The notes under the pieces were generated by a model that had not been told where the DNA came from, searched no databases, and was given only the letters and a program-made list of their open reading frames with translations. 64,000 nucleotides of DNA, taken from contig NZ_LTAX01000008.1 of the NCBI RefSeq assembly GCF_001639745.1, positions 108,006-172,005 on the forward strand, in the 5' to 3' direction. The position numbers were made by a program, and so were the translations under genes. The DNA is from Marinomonas gallaica. GTDB taxonomy: Bacteria; Pseudomonadota; Gammaproteobacteria; Pseudomonadales; Marinomonadaceae. Shown in pieces: positions 14,536 through 22,722 of the stretch; position 1 is the stretch's first letter; the number at the start of each line of letters is the position of its first letter.

Positions 14536-14546
14536 GGGCGTTAAGT
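14536..14546 (+). other. attC 3' core remnant (GGGCGTTAAGT)
   Basis: GTTAAGT fits GTTRRRY and is preceded by GGGC as in VCR-like sites, but no matching left half is visible before it. It is probably a degenerate attC after yoeB. Confidence 0.4.
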
Positions 14547-14615
14547 ATTCAAGGAATACGCATGAGATTAGTTGTTATATATAAAGACAAGCTTGAGATG
14601 GTGGGTCATTGAGGT

Positions 14616-14640
14616 AATCGGGGGCAGATGAAAAATAGCC
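14616..14640 (+). repeat. Dispersed motif copy 2
   Basis: AATCGGGGGCAGATGAAAAA followed by TAGCC, close to copies 1 and 3, and lying between two attC-type core ends. Confidence 0.6.
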
Positions 14641-14649
14641 CAAAATAAG

Positions 14650-14686
14650 CGCCATTAAGTTTTCACCGTTTAAGCGGGCGTTATGC
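14650..14686 (+). other. VCR-type attC, 3' half
   Basis: TTTTCACCGTTTAAGCGGGC followed by GTTATGC resembles the right end of Vibrio-cholerae-repeat attC sites. The left half is not found within the expected 120 bp. Confidence 0.5.
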
Positions 14687-14705
14687 TGCTACAAGGAGAT
14701 GAGTC

Positions 14706-14942
14706 GTGGGGTTCTCAGAATCTGAAAAAGCCGCTTTGTTAGCGGTGAAAGGTGTTGGGCCTACTGTGGTTAGGAGGTTTGAAGAAATCGGTATTGATTC
14801 CTTCGAGGCGTTATCTGCGCACACTGCAAAAAATGTCGCAGAAATGGTGGCTTCAATGCTGAGAACCAGCTGTTGGAAAAATAGTCCTCAAGCATTGGCG
14901 GCTGTTGAAGCTGCCATCTCGCGAGCGAAAGAAGGTCTTTAG
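14706..14942 (+). CDS. Small helix-hairpin-helix protein
   Basis: A 78-residue protein with one helix-hairpin-helix (LLAVKGVGPTVVRRFEEIGI) and a second helical segment (LSAHTAKNVAEMVASML), the type that contacts DNA backbone non-specifically and occurs in small accessory proteins. It starts at GTG 14706, supported by AAGGAG 8 nt upstream. It follows a VCR-type attC end and is followed by a dispersed motif copy, so it is probably a cassette gene. Its role is unknown; it has no nuclease or other enzymatic domain. Confidence 0.75.
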   Translation: MGFSESEKAALLAVKGVGPTVVRRFEEIGIDSFEALSAHTAKNVAEMVASMLRTSCWKNSPQALAAVEAAISRAKEGL

Positions 14943-14963
14943 CATTGCTCAGCTTGAACGGTT

Positions 14964-14985
14964 ACTGGGTTCAGATGAAAAATAG
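14964..14985 (+). repeat. Dispersed motif copy 3
   Basis: ACTGGGTTCAGATGAAAAAT followed by AG, 22 bp after the stop of the helix-hairpin-helix gene. Confidence 0.6.
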
Positions 14986-15080
14986 CTGTCATGCATTTTT
15001 GGATTCGACAAAGCATGTTGTTTAAGGTCTTTTAGACTTATCAGGTCTGTACCTCTTTCTATTTGACAATGATTAGCACA

Positions 15081-15108
15081 AAAAACGGCCTCCGATGAGG
15101 CCGTTTTT
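15081..15108. terminator. Bidirectional hairpin terminator
   Basis: AAAAACGGCCTC - CGAT - GAGGCCGTTTTT, perfect 12-bp arms, 18 bp past the stop of the AGCS symporter gene. Confidence 0.85.
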
Positions 15109-15125
15109 GTTAGACAGGCAAATCG

Positions 15126-16562
15126 TTACGATTTCGTCGTGGGGATGTCTTGGGTTTCATCTTCGTTGTTTTCATTCCAGATGTTTTCATCGATCTGGTC
15201 TTTCAGCTCAGGGTATTCTCTGGCATCAAAGATAGGAATATGAGTTTTACGTTGCTTGAAGTAGTCTTTGGTCAATTTCACGACCACGCCTGACAACATG
15301 ACGATGGCGATTAAGTTGATGGTTGCCATCAATCCCATGGCCGCATCGGCGGCATTGAACACCATCGCGACACTTTGATAAGCGCCCCAAGGGATCATAG
15401 CTAGGGCTAAGATACGTAAAATGAAAATACCGGGCTTGGTCGCCCATTTGAGGTACGTGAGCGCATTTTCTGCGTAGCTGTAATTACCAATGATGGATGT
15501 AAAGGCAAAGAACAAAATCGCAATGGCAACAAAGTAGCTACCAAAGCCGCCTAGGTGCTCATCAAGGGCTGTTTGTGTGAGCATAATGCCGGTTTCATCT
15601 GTACCCATTGCGCCTGACAGTAAGATCATCAATGCCGTGGCAGTACAGACAAGCAAGGTATCAATGAACACACCGAGTGACTGCACCATGCCTTGAGACG
15701 ATGGATGATGCGGATAGGGTGTCGCGACGGCGGCGATGTTCGGCGCCGACCCCATGCCCGCTTCGTTTGAGAACAAACCACGTTTTACACCGTTTAGTAA
15801 GGCACCCGCGACGCCACCTGCCGCTTGCTCAAAGCCGAAGGCACTTTTCACAATCAGTGCCAGTGCGGCAGGTACTTCTTCAATATTGACGACAATCACG
15901 AACAGCGCCAATAGCAAGTAGGCGCCCGCCATAAACGGAACAAGGATCTCGGCAACACGGGCAATTTTCTTGATGCCACCGAAAATTACCACAGCAGCCA
16001 GCGCCATGATGACAAAGCCGGTTGCAAGTTTAGGGATGTTAAAGGCTTCTTCCATTGCGCCAGCAATTGAGTTGGCTTGCACGGCGTTAAACACTAAGCC
16101 AAAGGCAAGAATCAATGCCAATGAAAACAGCGCTCCAGCCCACGGGGCTTTTAGGCCTTTAGCAATATAGAATGCAGGGCCGCCGCGTAGCTGGCCGTTG
16201 GCGTCGCGCACTTTATAAAGCTGCGCCAAAGTGCTCTCAGCATAGGCGGTTGCCATACCAATCAATGCGACCATCCACATCCAGAAAATCGCGCCTGGGC
16301 CACCTAAGACGAGTGCAACAGCCACGCCTGCCATGTTGCCGGTGCCGACACGAGAAGCAAGGCTGGTGCAAAGTGCTTGAAAAGGAGAAATACCGCCACG
16401 GTCGTTTTGTGGGGTGCGCATGATGGTGCGAATGAACTCTGGGAAGTGTCGGATTTGAATAAATGCGAGTCGGATGGTGAAGAATACACCGACCGCGAGC
16501 AAGCCATAAATGAGGATATAACCCCAAAATAGATTGTTTAATGTATCAATAATAGCAGCCAT
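15126..16562 (-). CDS. Sodium:alanine (AGCS) family symporter, copy 1
   Basis: A 478-residue, largely hydrophobic protein with about ten or eleven membrane helices. It has the AGCS signature: FQALCTSLASRVGTGNMAGV near the N-terminus and LLNGVKRGLFSNEAGMGSAP in the middle. The family imports small amino acids with Na+. ATG 16562 follows GGAGAG; the upstream ATG at 16574 overlaps that ribosome-binding site and is less likely. It is close to a second copy at 54955-56364, the two differing mainly in scattered conservative residues and at the C-terminus. Both copies sit beside polyamine genes, so uptake of a polyamine-related amino acid (for example GABA or alanine) is possible, but the substrate is not shown. 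Confidence 0.88.
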   Translation of the reverse strand: MAAIIDTLNNLFWGYILIYGLLAVGVFFTIRLAFIQIRHFPEFIRTIMRTPQNDRGGISPFQALCTSLASRVGTGNMAGVAVALVLGGPGAIFWMWMVALIGMATAYAESTLAQLYKVRDANGQLRGGPAFYIAKGLKAPWAGALFSLALILAFGLVFNAVQANSIAGAMEEAFNIPKLATGFVIMALAAVVIFGGIKKIARVAEILVPFMAGAYLLLALFVIVVNIEEVPAALALIVKSAFGFEQAAGGVAGALLNGVKRGLFSNEAGMGSAPNIAAVATPYPHHPSSQGMVQSLGVFIDTLLVCTATALMILLSGAMGTDETGIMLTQTALDEHLGGFGSYFVAIAILFFAFTSIIGNYSYAENALTYLKWATKPGIFILRILALAMIPWGAYQSVAMVFNAADAAMGLMATINLIAIVMLSGVVVKLTKDYFKQRKTHIPIFDAREYPELKDQIDENIWNENNEDETQDIPTTKS

Positions 16563-17009
16563 AAGACTCTCCATATTATGTTTTTATGTAGGGAAAGCAC
16601 ATGGAGCATAGGATCGAGCGCCCCTTCCCTGGAAGCACGCAAAGACAGCGCGACATTAAACATAGCAATTATAAAATCGATCAACTGGACAAAAAGAGTG
16701 CAAACACTAAGTGACTAAAATCATTGGGTAATTGGGATCAGATGGTTTGGGTAAGATGAAAATAATCTCGAACCGCCAACGGCGATGCTCGTAGCTTTTC
16801 CTTAATCTGATGTCTTCACTGCAGAGAAAGACGCGTCTTACACAGCGTGAAACACAGTGGTAGTAGGGGAATTCGTTGGCTTCTTGCTTTAGGCATGTGC
16901 TGATTATCGGTCAATTGGCTTATAATGCGGCACTCAAGTCTGTGTGTGATAACGCATCAGCGTAGCAGAACATTAGGGATTTAAGATTTTTGAAAATGGA
17001 GTAGTAAGG
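16563..17009. other. Gene-free stretch with one dispersed motif
   Basis: 447 bp between the symporter and the RDD gene. It contains dispersed motif copy 4 (16730) and, at 16960-16975, GTAGCAGAACATTAGGG, which faintly resembles an attC right end. I see no gene in it. Confidence 0.4.
16730..16770 (+). repeat. Dispersed motif copy 4, interrupted
   Basis: AATTGGGATCAGATG, a 9-bp interruption, then AGATGAAAATAATCTCG. It looks like the usual motif with a short internal duplication. Confidence 0.45.
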
Positions 17010-17495
17010 ATGAATAGGACTGAAATGGAAGCATTCGAATCAACACAAGAGTACGTTGGGTTTTGGGCAAGATGTGGCGCGTCATTTATTGACAGTATTT
17101 TAATAATTGTATTTACATTTCCAATGTTACATACAATCTATGGCAGTCAGTATTGGAGCTCAGATCAGTTCATTATAGGGTTGCCTGATTTTATTATTAG
17201 TTGGGTGCTGCCTATTGTCGTAACAGTTTTGTTTTGGATTTATAAATCAGCCACCCCAGGTAAAATGGTGATCAAAGCCAGAATACTCGATGCCGCTACA
17301 GGTAACGTTCCAACAATAAAGCAGTCAATCATTCGTTATTTTGGCTATTTTATTTCAATGCTCCCGTTTGGTCTTGGTTTTTTCTGGGTCGCTTGGGATA
17401 AAAAGAAACAAGCGTGGCATGACAAGCTTGCTGGTACAGTCGTGATACGTCCGGTTAATAGAGGTGTTGAAACCGTAAAGTTTTCCGTGAAGTAA
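17010..17495 (+). CDS. RDD-family membrane protein
   Basis: A 161-residue protein with the RDD-family pattern: GFWARCGASFIDSILIIVF (Arg in helix 1, Asp at the start of the hydrophobic run), YKSATPGKMVIKARILDA after helix 2, and a late WDKKKQAWHDKLAGTVVI. It probably has three membrane helices. Function is unknown in most cases; some members are ion or solute exchangers. It stands alone on the plus strand, is AT-richer than its neighbours and is flanked on both sides by copies of the dispersed TTGGG..TCAGATGAA motif. It could therefore be part of the accessory cassette material. Confidence 0.8.
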   Translation: MNRTEMEAFESTQEYVGFWARCGASFIDSILIIVFTFPMLHTIYGSQYWSSDQFIIGLPDFIISWVLPIVVTVLFWIYKSATPGKMVIKARILDAATGNVPTIKQSIIRYFGYFISMLPFGLGFFWVAWDKKKQAWHDKLAGTVVIRPVNRGVETVKFSVK

Positions 17496-17515
17496 TTGGG
17501 TTCAGATGAAAGTAA
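17492..17515 (+). repeat. Dispersed motif copy 5
   Basis: GTAATTGGGTTCAGATGAAA followed by GTAA; it overlaps the RDD stop codon. Confidence 0.55.
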
Positions 17516-17520
17516 CCAAA

Positions 17521-17551
17521 AAAAGCCACGCCTGTATCAGGCGTGTCTTTT
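17521..17551. terminator. Hairpin terminator between RDD gene and aguA
   Basis: CACGCCTG - TAT - CAGGCGTG flanked by an A-run on the left and TCTTTT on the right; it serves the plus-strand gene and perhaps the convergent aguA. Confidence 0.65.
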
Positions 17552-17569
17552 GTGTGTCAGGCGTGTTGG

Positions 17570-18649
17570 TTACGCAGGAATTTGCTGGGTAATGCAGTGC
17601 AAGTTCCCGCCGCCCAGTAGGATTTCGCGTGAGGGAATGCCCACTAACGTATGCTCTGGAAAGGCGGTTGCTAAGACGTCTTTCGCGCGTTCATCTTGTG
17701 TGCTGTCCAGTTGCGGGTAGAAGATGGCGCCGTTGCAGATTAAGAAGTTCGCGTACGATCCGCCGAGACGTTCGCCTGCTTCGCGTGCCATGCGGTCCGG
17801 TTGTACCAAGCCTGCGGCTTCTTCTTGAGACATGTAGAGTGGTCCCGGAAGCGGCATCTGATGCACTTTGATCTTCCGCCCCTTGGCATCGGTTTCATTG
17901 GCCAGTATTTCGAGTGCTTGTTGGCTGATGGCATACTGCGGATCAGAGCTGTCTTCACAGACAGTCAGAATCACTTCGCCGGGTTTGACCACATGCAGGA
18001 TGTTGTCGATGTGGCCGTTGGTTTCATCGTTGAATAAACCCAATGGCAGCCAGATGACTTTTTCGATGCCCAAGTAATCCATGAGATACGCTTCGATCTC
18101 TGCACGGCTTAAATCTGGGTTACGACTGGGGTGCAGTAGACATTCTTCGGTGGTGTAGACGGTACCTTCCCCATCGCAGTGAATGGAGCCACCTTCAAGA
18201 ATAAGCGGGGCGTTGTAGCACACCACATCTTCATGTTCGGAGATACGTATGCCAACGGTTTCGTCGTCAGACCAATCATCGTAGAGGCCATCTAGCTCGC
18301 CCCCCCACGCATTAAACTGCCAATTGACGGCGCGTTTTTCGCCAGCGCTGTTCACGACCATAGTCGGGCCGATGTCCCGCATCCACGCATCGTTATAGGC
18401 CATCGGGAAAATCTGTACCTTTTCTGGCAGCATGGCTCTTGCTTGTGCCTCTTGCTCCGGCAGGACGGCGACTTTGACGGTGACGTAGTCGCTGAGACGC
18501 TCGATAAAGTGCGCAAACGTTGCCTGCCCTGGCACAGCCTGTTTGCGCCAATTGTCTGGTCGAGTGGGCCACGCCAGCCAAACGCTGGCAAGAGGGCTAT
18601 GCTCTCCCGGCATCCAAAAACCGTCTGTTTTAGGGGTAGGTACTTGCAT
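17570..18649 (-). CDS. aguA: Agmatine deiminase
   Basis: A 359-residue member of the peptidyl-arginine-deiminase-like fold; it converts agmatine to N-carbamoylputrescine plus ammonia. It shows NDAWMRDIGPTMVV, DETNGHIDNILHVV and a C-terminal GGGNLHCITQQIP with the nucleophilic Cys, all typical of AguA; length is also typical. Together with aguB, which lies 8 bp upstream on the same strand and would be transcribed first, it makes the two-step route from agmatine to putrescine, feeding the gamma-glutamyl putrescine pathway encoded just beyond. The pair ends at a hairpin. Confidence 0.95.
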   Translation of the reverse strand: MQVPTPKTDGFWMPGEHSPLASVWLAWPTRPDNWRKQAVPGQATFAHFIERLSDYVTVKVAVLPEQEAQARAMLPEKVQIFPMAYNDAWMRDIGPTMVVNSAGEKRAVNWQFNAWGGELDGLYDDWSDDETVGIRISEHEDVVCYNAPLILEGGSIHCDGEGTVYTTEECLLHPSRNPDLSRAEIEAYLMDYLGIEKVIWLPLGLFNDETNGHIDNILHVVKPGEVILTVCEDSSDPQYAISQQALEILANETDAKGRKIKVHQMPLPGPLYMSQEEAAGLVQPDRMAREAGERLGGSYANFLICNGAIFYPQLDSTQDERAKDVLATAFPEHTLVGIPSREILLGGGNLHCITQQIPA

Positions 18650-18657
18650 AGCGGCTC

Positions 18658-19536
18658 CTATTTGACTTGTCCATCAAGGGTTTTGATCACATCGTAATGC
18701 TCTGGACGACGATCACGGAATAAGCCCCACGCTTTGCGCTGAGTGCGTATGTGCGCAAGATCGAATGTGTGCACTAACACGTCTTCGCTGTCGCGGTTGG
18801 CTTGTTGAACAAGCTCGCCAGTTTCATCACAAATAAATGAAGACCCGTAGAACGTCAGTTCTAAATCGCGATGCTGAGCGGTTTCCTTGCCAATACGGTT
18901 GGAGGCAATCACAGGTACTTGGTTGGCGGCGGCATGACCGCGCATGGTGTTGGTCCAGTGTGGCATGGTATCAAGCTGTGGTTGGCTAGGTTCAGAGCCT
19001 ATCGCAGTTGGGAACAATAAGATATCCGCACCCATTAAGGCCATAGAGCGTGCGGTTTCAGGGAACCACTGATCCCAACAGATGCCTACGCCAACGCAAC
19101 CGAACTTGGTTTGCCATACTTTAAAGCCGGTATCCCCAGGGCTGAAGTAGTATTTTTCTAAGTAGCCATCGCTGTCTGGGATATGTGTTTTACGATATAC
19201 GCCCAGTAACTCACCACCGGCATCGATCATGGCGACGGAGTTAAAGCGAACTTGCCCTGCTTTTTCAAACCAGCTGAACGGCAAGACCACATTAAGCTCT
19301 TTGGCCAGAGTGGTAAAACGCTGGAATGCCTCATTTTCAGCAAGTGTGGTGGCCAAGTCATGGTAAGGCTCATGAATCTCAATACAAAAATACGGCGTCT
19401 CAAAAAGCTCTTGGATCAAAATAATGTGTGCGCCTTGCGAGGCCGCGTTGCGAATCAACTTTTCAGCACGGCTGAGGTTGTCCTGTTGATCCCAAGTACA
19501 GTGCATTTGTGTGGCCGCCACCGTTACTTTTGACAT
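18658..19536 (-). CDS. aguB: N-carbamoylputrescine amidohydrolase
   Basis: A 292-residue nitrilase-superfamily enzyme that hydrolyses N-carbamoylputrescine to putrescine, CO2 and ammonia. The Glu-Lys-Cys triad is visible in order: ELFETPYFC, the Lys of YRKTHIPDSDGYLEKYYF, and VGICWDQWFPETAR. The fold, order and length match AguB. It is the first gene of the aguB-aguA pair and is divergent from the puuC-like gene, with about 215 bp between them that must hold both promoters. Confidence 0.94.
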   Translation of the reverse strand: MSKVTVAATQMHCTWDQQDNLSRAEKLIRNAASQGAHIILIQELFETPYFCIEIHEPYHDLATTLAENEAFQRFTTLAKELNVVLPFSWFEKAGQVRFNSVAMIDAGGELLGVYRKTHIPDSDGYLEKYYFSPGDTGFKVWQTKFGCVGVGICWDQWFPETARSMALMGADILLFPTAIGSEPSQPQLDTMPHWTNTMRGHAAANQVPVIASNRIGKETAQHRDLELTFYGSSFICDETGELVQQANRDSEDVLVHTFDLAHIRTQRKAWGLFRDRRPEHYDVIKTLDGQVK

Positions 19537-19646
19537 AGTGTGCTCTCCAGATCATCACCCAGATGGGTACAGTTATTGTAATAAACAAATCGGCAAAGAG
19601 TTTGCTTTGACGTACTGCCTCATCTTAGTGAGCTGCTAAAAAAACG

Positions 19647-19666
19647 ATATACCCCCACGGGGATAT
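19647..19666. promoter_or_regulatory. Palindrome in the aguB/puuC divergent region
   Basis: ATATACCCC - CAC - GGGGATAT, an imperfect inverted repeat lying 86 bp before the dehydrogenase ATG. The sequence ATATACCCCCA recurs exactly in the large palindrome before the NhaC-type gene at 42839. It is a candidate operator of unknown regulator. Confidence 0.45.
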
Positions 19667-19751
19667 GGTGAGATAGGATGGCACTCAGTTAACTTAGAAC
19701 CCTAGCAATTCACTACACGTTCCCCGTGAGCGTCAGAGAAAGGACGGACGA

Positions 19752-21242
19752 ATGAAAACCTATCAACAATGGCAAACACTTCAACAGGAACTGTCTCTGT
19801 CGACGCAGGCCTACATCAATGGACGTTTAACGCCAGCGCAAAGCGGTGACACATTCGCCTGCATTAATCCGACTGACGAGCGCTTACTGGGAAACGTTGC
19901 CAGCTGTGATGCGGCGGATGTCGACATCGCTGTGGATGTGGCGAAAGCGGCCTTTAAAAGCGGTACTTGGTCGGAGATGGCACCGAGTAAACGCAAGCGC
20001 ATTTTACAAAAGTGGGCCGATTTACTGGAGCAGCACCAAGACGAGTTGGCGTTAATCGATACCTTAGATATGGGGAAATCCATTTCTGAAATGGTCAACA
20101 TTGATGTACCTGACTCGATCGACTCCCTACGTTGGTCGGCGGAATGCATCGATAAACTGTATGGCGAAATTGCGCCAACCAATAAAGACAATCTAGCGTT
20201 GATCAGTCGCGAAGCATTAGGTGTGGTAGCGATCATCACACCATGGAATTACCCTTTGATGATGGTGATGTGGAAGATTGCGCCTGCGCTGGCAGCGGGC
20301 AATTGCGTTATCCTGAAACCCTCTGAAAAGTCGCCGTTGAGTGCGTTACGAATTGCCGAGTTAGCAACGCAAGCGGGGGTCCCAGATGGTGTCTTCAATG
20401 TCCTCCCCGGTTATGGTCACACCGCTGGTAAAGCCCTTGCGTTGCACCACGATATTGGCACGTTGGCTTTCACTGGTTCCAGCCGTGTCGCCGGAATGCT
20501 GATGCAATATGCGGGTCAGTCCAATATGAAGCGCGTATGGCTCGAAGCCGGCGGTAAATCCCCGTGCTTGGTGTTTGAAGACTGCAAAGACATTCAAGCG
20601 GCCGCGAAAGGCGCCGCAACGGCCATCTTTACTAATCAAGGCGAAGTCTGTATCGCTTGTTCGCGTTTGTATGTGCAAAACAGCATCAAAGATGAATTCA
20701 TGGTGGCGCTACTGGAGGCGGCCAAAGCGTATGTGCCGGGCGACCCTTTGGACCCTGCAACCAAAATGGGGCCGATGGTCGACAAAGCCCAGCTAGATAC
20801 CGTGACGCGCTTTATTGAAAGTGCCATCGCGGATGGGGCGACGTTAGCCTTAGGCGGCGTACCTGAGTATCAAGCGGGGCAAGGCTTCTATGCTAAGCCG
20901 ACCATCTTTACCGATGCGACACATGAGATGGAGTTTGTTCGCGAAGAAATTTTTGGCCCAGTATTGGCGGTCATGGGGTTTGACAGCGAAGACGAAGCGA
21001 TTGAGCTAGCGAACGATTCCCAATATGGCTTAGGGGCGTCCGTGTGGACTAATGATTTAGGACGCGCTCACCGTGTCAGCCGCTTGCTGGAATCTGGCAT
21101 GGTGTGGGTAAACACGTGGGGCGATGGTGATAGCACAGTGCCATTTGGTGGCGTTAAAGCCTCTGGTAATGGCCGTGATAAATCATGGCACGCACTAGAG
21201 AAATACACCGAACTCAAAAATACGTGGATCAGTCTCAAATAA
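19752..21242 (+). CDS. puuC: Gamma-glutamyl-gamma-aminobutyraldehyde dehydrogenase (PuuC-like)
   Basis: A 496-residue NAD(P)-dependent aldehyde dehydrogenase. It shows the Rossmann part IITPWNYPLMMVMWKIAPAL, the LEAGGKSPCLVF block with catalytic Glu, and NQGEVCIACSRLYVQ with catalytic Cys. In the gamma-glutamyl putrescine route this enzyme oxidises gamma-glutamyl-aminobutyraldehyde to gamma-glutamyl-GABA. Assignment to this step rests on its position between aguBA and a PuuB-like oxidase; the family itself has broad specificity. AAAGGACG lies just before the ATG. The PuuB-like gene follows after 114 bp on the same strand. Confidence 0.85.
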   Translation: MKTYQQWQTLQQELSLSTQAYINGRLTPAQSGDTFACINPTDERLLGNVASCDAADVDIAVDVAKAAFKSGTWSEMAPSKRKRILQKWADLLEQHQDELALIDTLDMGKSISEMVNIDVPDSIDSLRWSAECIDKLYGEIAPTNKDNLALISREALGVVAIITPWNYPLMMVMWKIAPALAAGNCVILKPSEKSPLSALRIAELATQAGVPDGVFNVLPGYGHTAGKALALHHDIGTLAFTGSSRVAGMLMQYAGQSNMKRVWLEAGGKSPCLVFEDCKDIQAAAKGAATAIFTNQGEVCIACSRLYVQNSIKDEFMVALLEAAKAYVPGDPLDPATKMGPMVDKAQLDTVTRFIESAIADGATLALGGVPEYQAGQGFYAKPTIFTDATHEMEFVREEIFGPVLAVMGFDSEDEAIELANDSQYGLGASVWTNDLGRAHRVSRLLESGMVWVNTWGDGDSTVPFGGVKASGNGRDKSWHALEKYTELKNTWISLK

Positions 21243-21356
21243 ATATTGGGGTTGCTAACCACCGTTTATCGCCCTCTCAGCGTTTAAAACGAGGGCGGCA
21301 GGCGAAACCTGCCATAAACCTATTATCAGTCTTTAAGCTTTGGAAGGTCGTTTATT

Positions 21357-22640
21357 ATGTCATCTCCTACTCATGCAAACTCTTATTATGCGGCCTCCGC
21401 AAACGACAAAACACCGCGTCCGCAGTTAACCGGCGAGCACCGTTGCGATGTCTGTGTGGTGGGGGCTGGATTTACCGGCATCTCTACTGCGCTGGCGTTG
21501 GCCGAAAAAGGCAAACGTGTGATTGTCGTTGAAGGCAGTCGCATTGGTTTTGGCGCCTCGGGTCGTAACGGCGGTCAGATCGTTAACAGCTTCAACCGAG
21601 ATATTGATTACATCTTTGATAATTACGGTGAGGATATTGGCCAGAAAATGGCGAAAATGGCCTTTGCTGGGGCCGATCTGATCCGTCATCGCATTGAAAA
21701 ATACAATATTGATTGCGACTTAAAACACGGCAACGTCTTTGCGGCCTGTAATAAAAAGCAATTTGAAGAGCTAAAAGCCAAGCAAGCATTGTGGGAGTCT
21801 CATGGCCACAATGAACTTGAACTACTGACTTCCTCTACGATTCAAGACCACATTGGTAGCGATCGCTACGAGGGTGGTTTACTGGATCGCAAAGGCGGCC
21901 ATATTCAACCGTTAAACCTTGTTTTAGGCCAAGCACAAGCCTTTGAAAGTCTTGGTGGACTGATCTTCGAAGACTCAGAAGTGGTGCGTTTAGAAAAAGG
22001 TGTGCCAGGCAAAGTCGTGACCAAACAAGGTTCTGTGATTGCCGATAAAATCGTCGTCGCAGGTAATGCGTACATCTTTGGCATATTGCCAGAGATCGAG
22101 AAAAAGGCCATGCCTTGTGGCACACAAGTGATTGCTACCGAGCCGTTATCGCCTGAGATGCAAAAACAACTGTTACCAACGGATCGTTGTGTAGAAGACT
22201 GTAACTATGTGCTGGATTACTACCGCTTATCCGGCGATGGACGTCTAATTTATGGCGGCGGCACCACCTATGGCGCGCGTGATCCAGGTGAAATTGAGTC
22301 GATCATTGTGCCGAAGATGCTGAAAACCTATCCGATGTTGAAAGGCACAAAAATCGATTTTGCGTGGACCGGTAACTTCCTGTTGACCATGATGCGCATG
22401 CCTCAGGTCGGTAAAATCGGCGAGAACTTGTACTACGCACAAGGCTACTCAGGCCATGGCGTGACCAATTCACATCTGATGGGCGAAATCTTATCGGATG
22501 CGATAGACGGTGATACCGAACGCTTTGATGTGTTCGCCAGCATGCCACAGTATCAGTTCCCGGGCGGTCGCATGTTACGCGTGCCCTACACCGTTGTTGG
22601 CGCGGCGTACTACAACATGCGTGATCGATTAGGCATCTAG
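21357..22640 (+). CDS. puuB: Gamma-glutamylputrescine oxidase (PuuB-like)
   Basis: A 427-residue FAD-dependent DAO-family oxidoreductase. The N-terminal dinucleotide motif is CVVGAGFTGISTALALAEKG, followed by ASGRNGGQIVNSF, and the C-terminal flavin-contact region reads AQGYSGHGVTNSHLMGEI. PuuB oxidises gamma-glutamylputrescine to the aldehyde with release of ammonia and H2O2. GGAAGG stands about 10 nt before the ATG. It is a paralogue of the 51987-53264 protein (shared start pattern SYY.A.A, GGGFTG/GAGFTG, PGG.LLR..Y). It is probably co-transcribed with the upstream puuC-like gene and ends at a strong hairpin. Confidence 0.87.
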   Translation: MSSPTHANSYYAASANDKTPRPQLTGEHRCDVCVVGAGFTGISTALALAEKGKRVIVVEGSRIGFGASGRNGGQIVNSFNRDIDYIFDNYGEDIGQKMAKMAFAGADLIRHRIEKYNIDCDLKHGNVFAACNKKQFEELKAKQALWESHGHNELELLTSSTIQDHIGSDRYEGGLLDRKGGHIQPLNLVLGQAQAFESLGGLIFEDSEVVRLEKGVPGKVVTKQGSVIADKIVVAGNAYIFGILPEIEKKAMPCGTQVIATEPLSPEMQKQLLPTDRCVEDCNYVLDYYRLSGDGRLIYGGGTTYGARDPGEIESIIVPKMLKTYPMLKGTKIDFAWTGNFLLTMMRMPQVGKIGENLYYAQGYSGHGVTNSHLMGEILSDAIDGDTERFDVFASMPQYQFPGGRMLRVPYTVVGAAYYNMRDRLGI

Positions 22641-22662
22641 CGGGGTCACGGATAAAGCAATG

Positions 22663-22690
22663 AAAACAGCCGCTCATGAGCGGCTGTTTT
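22663..22690. terminator. Bidirectional hairpin terminator
   Basis: AAAACAGCCGCTCA / TGAGCGGCTGTTTT, a perfect palindrome between the convergent puuB-like gene and the LuxR-type gene. Confidence 0.88.
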
Positions 22691-22722
22691 GTGTTTATAC
22701 ATTCGGCAGTGATCGCAGTCAG

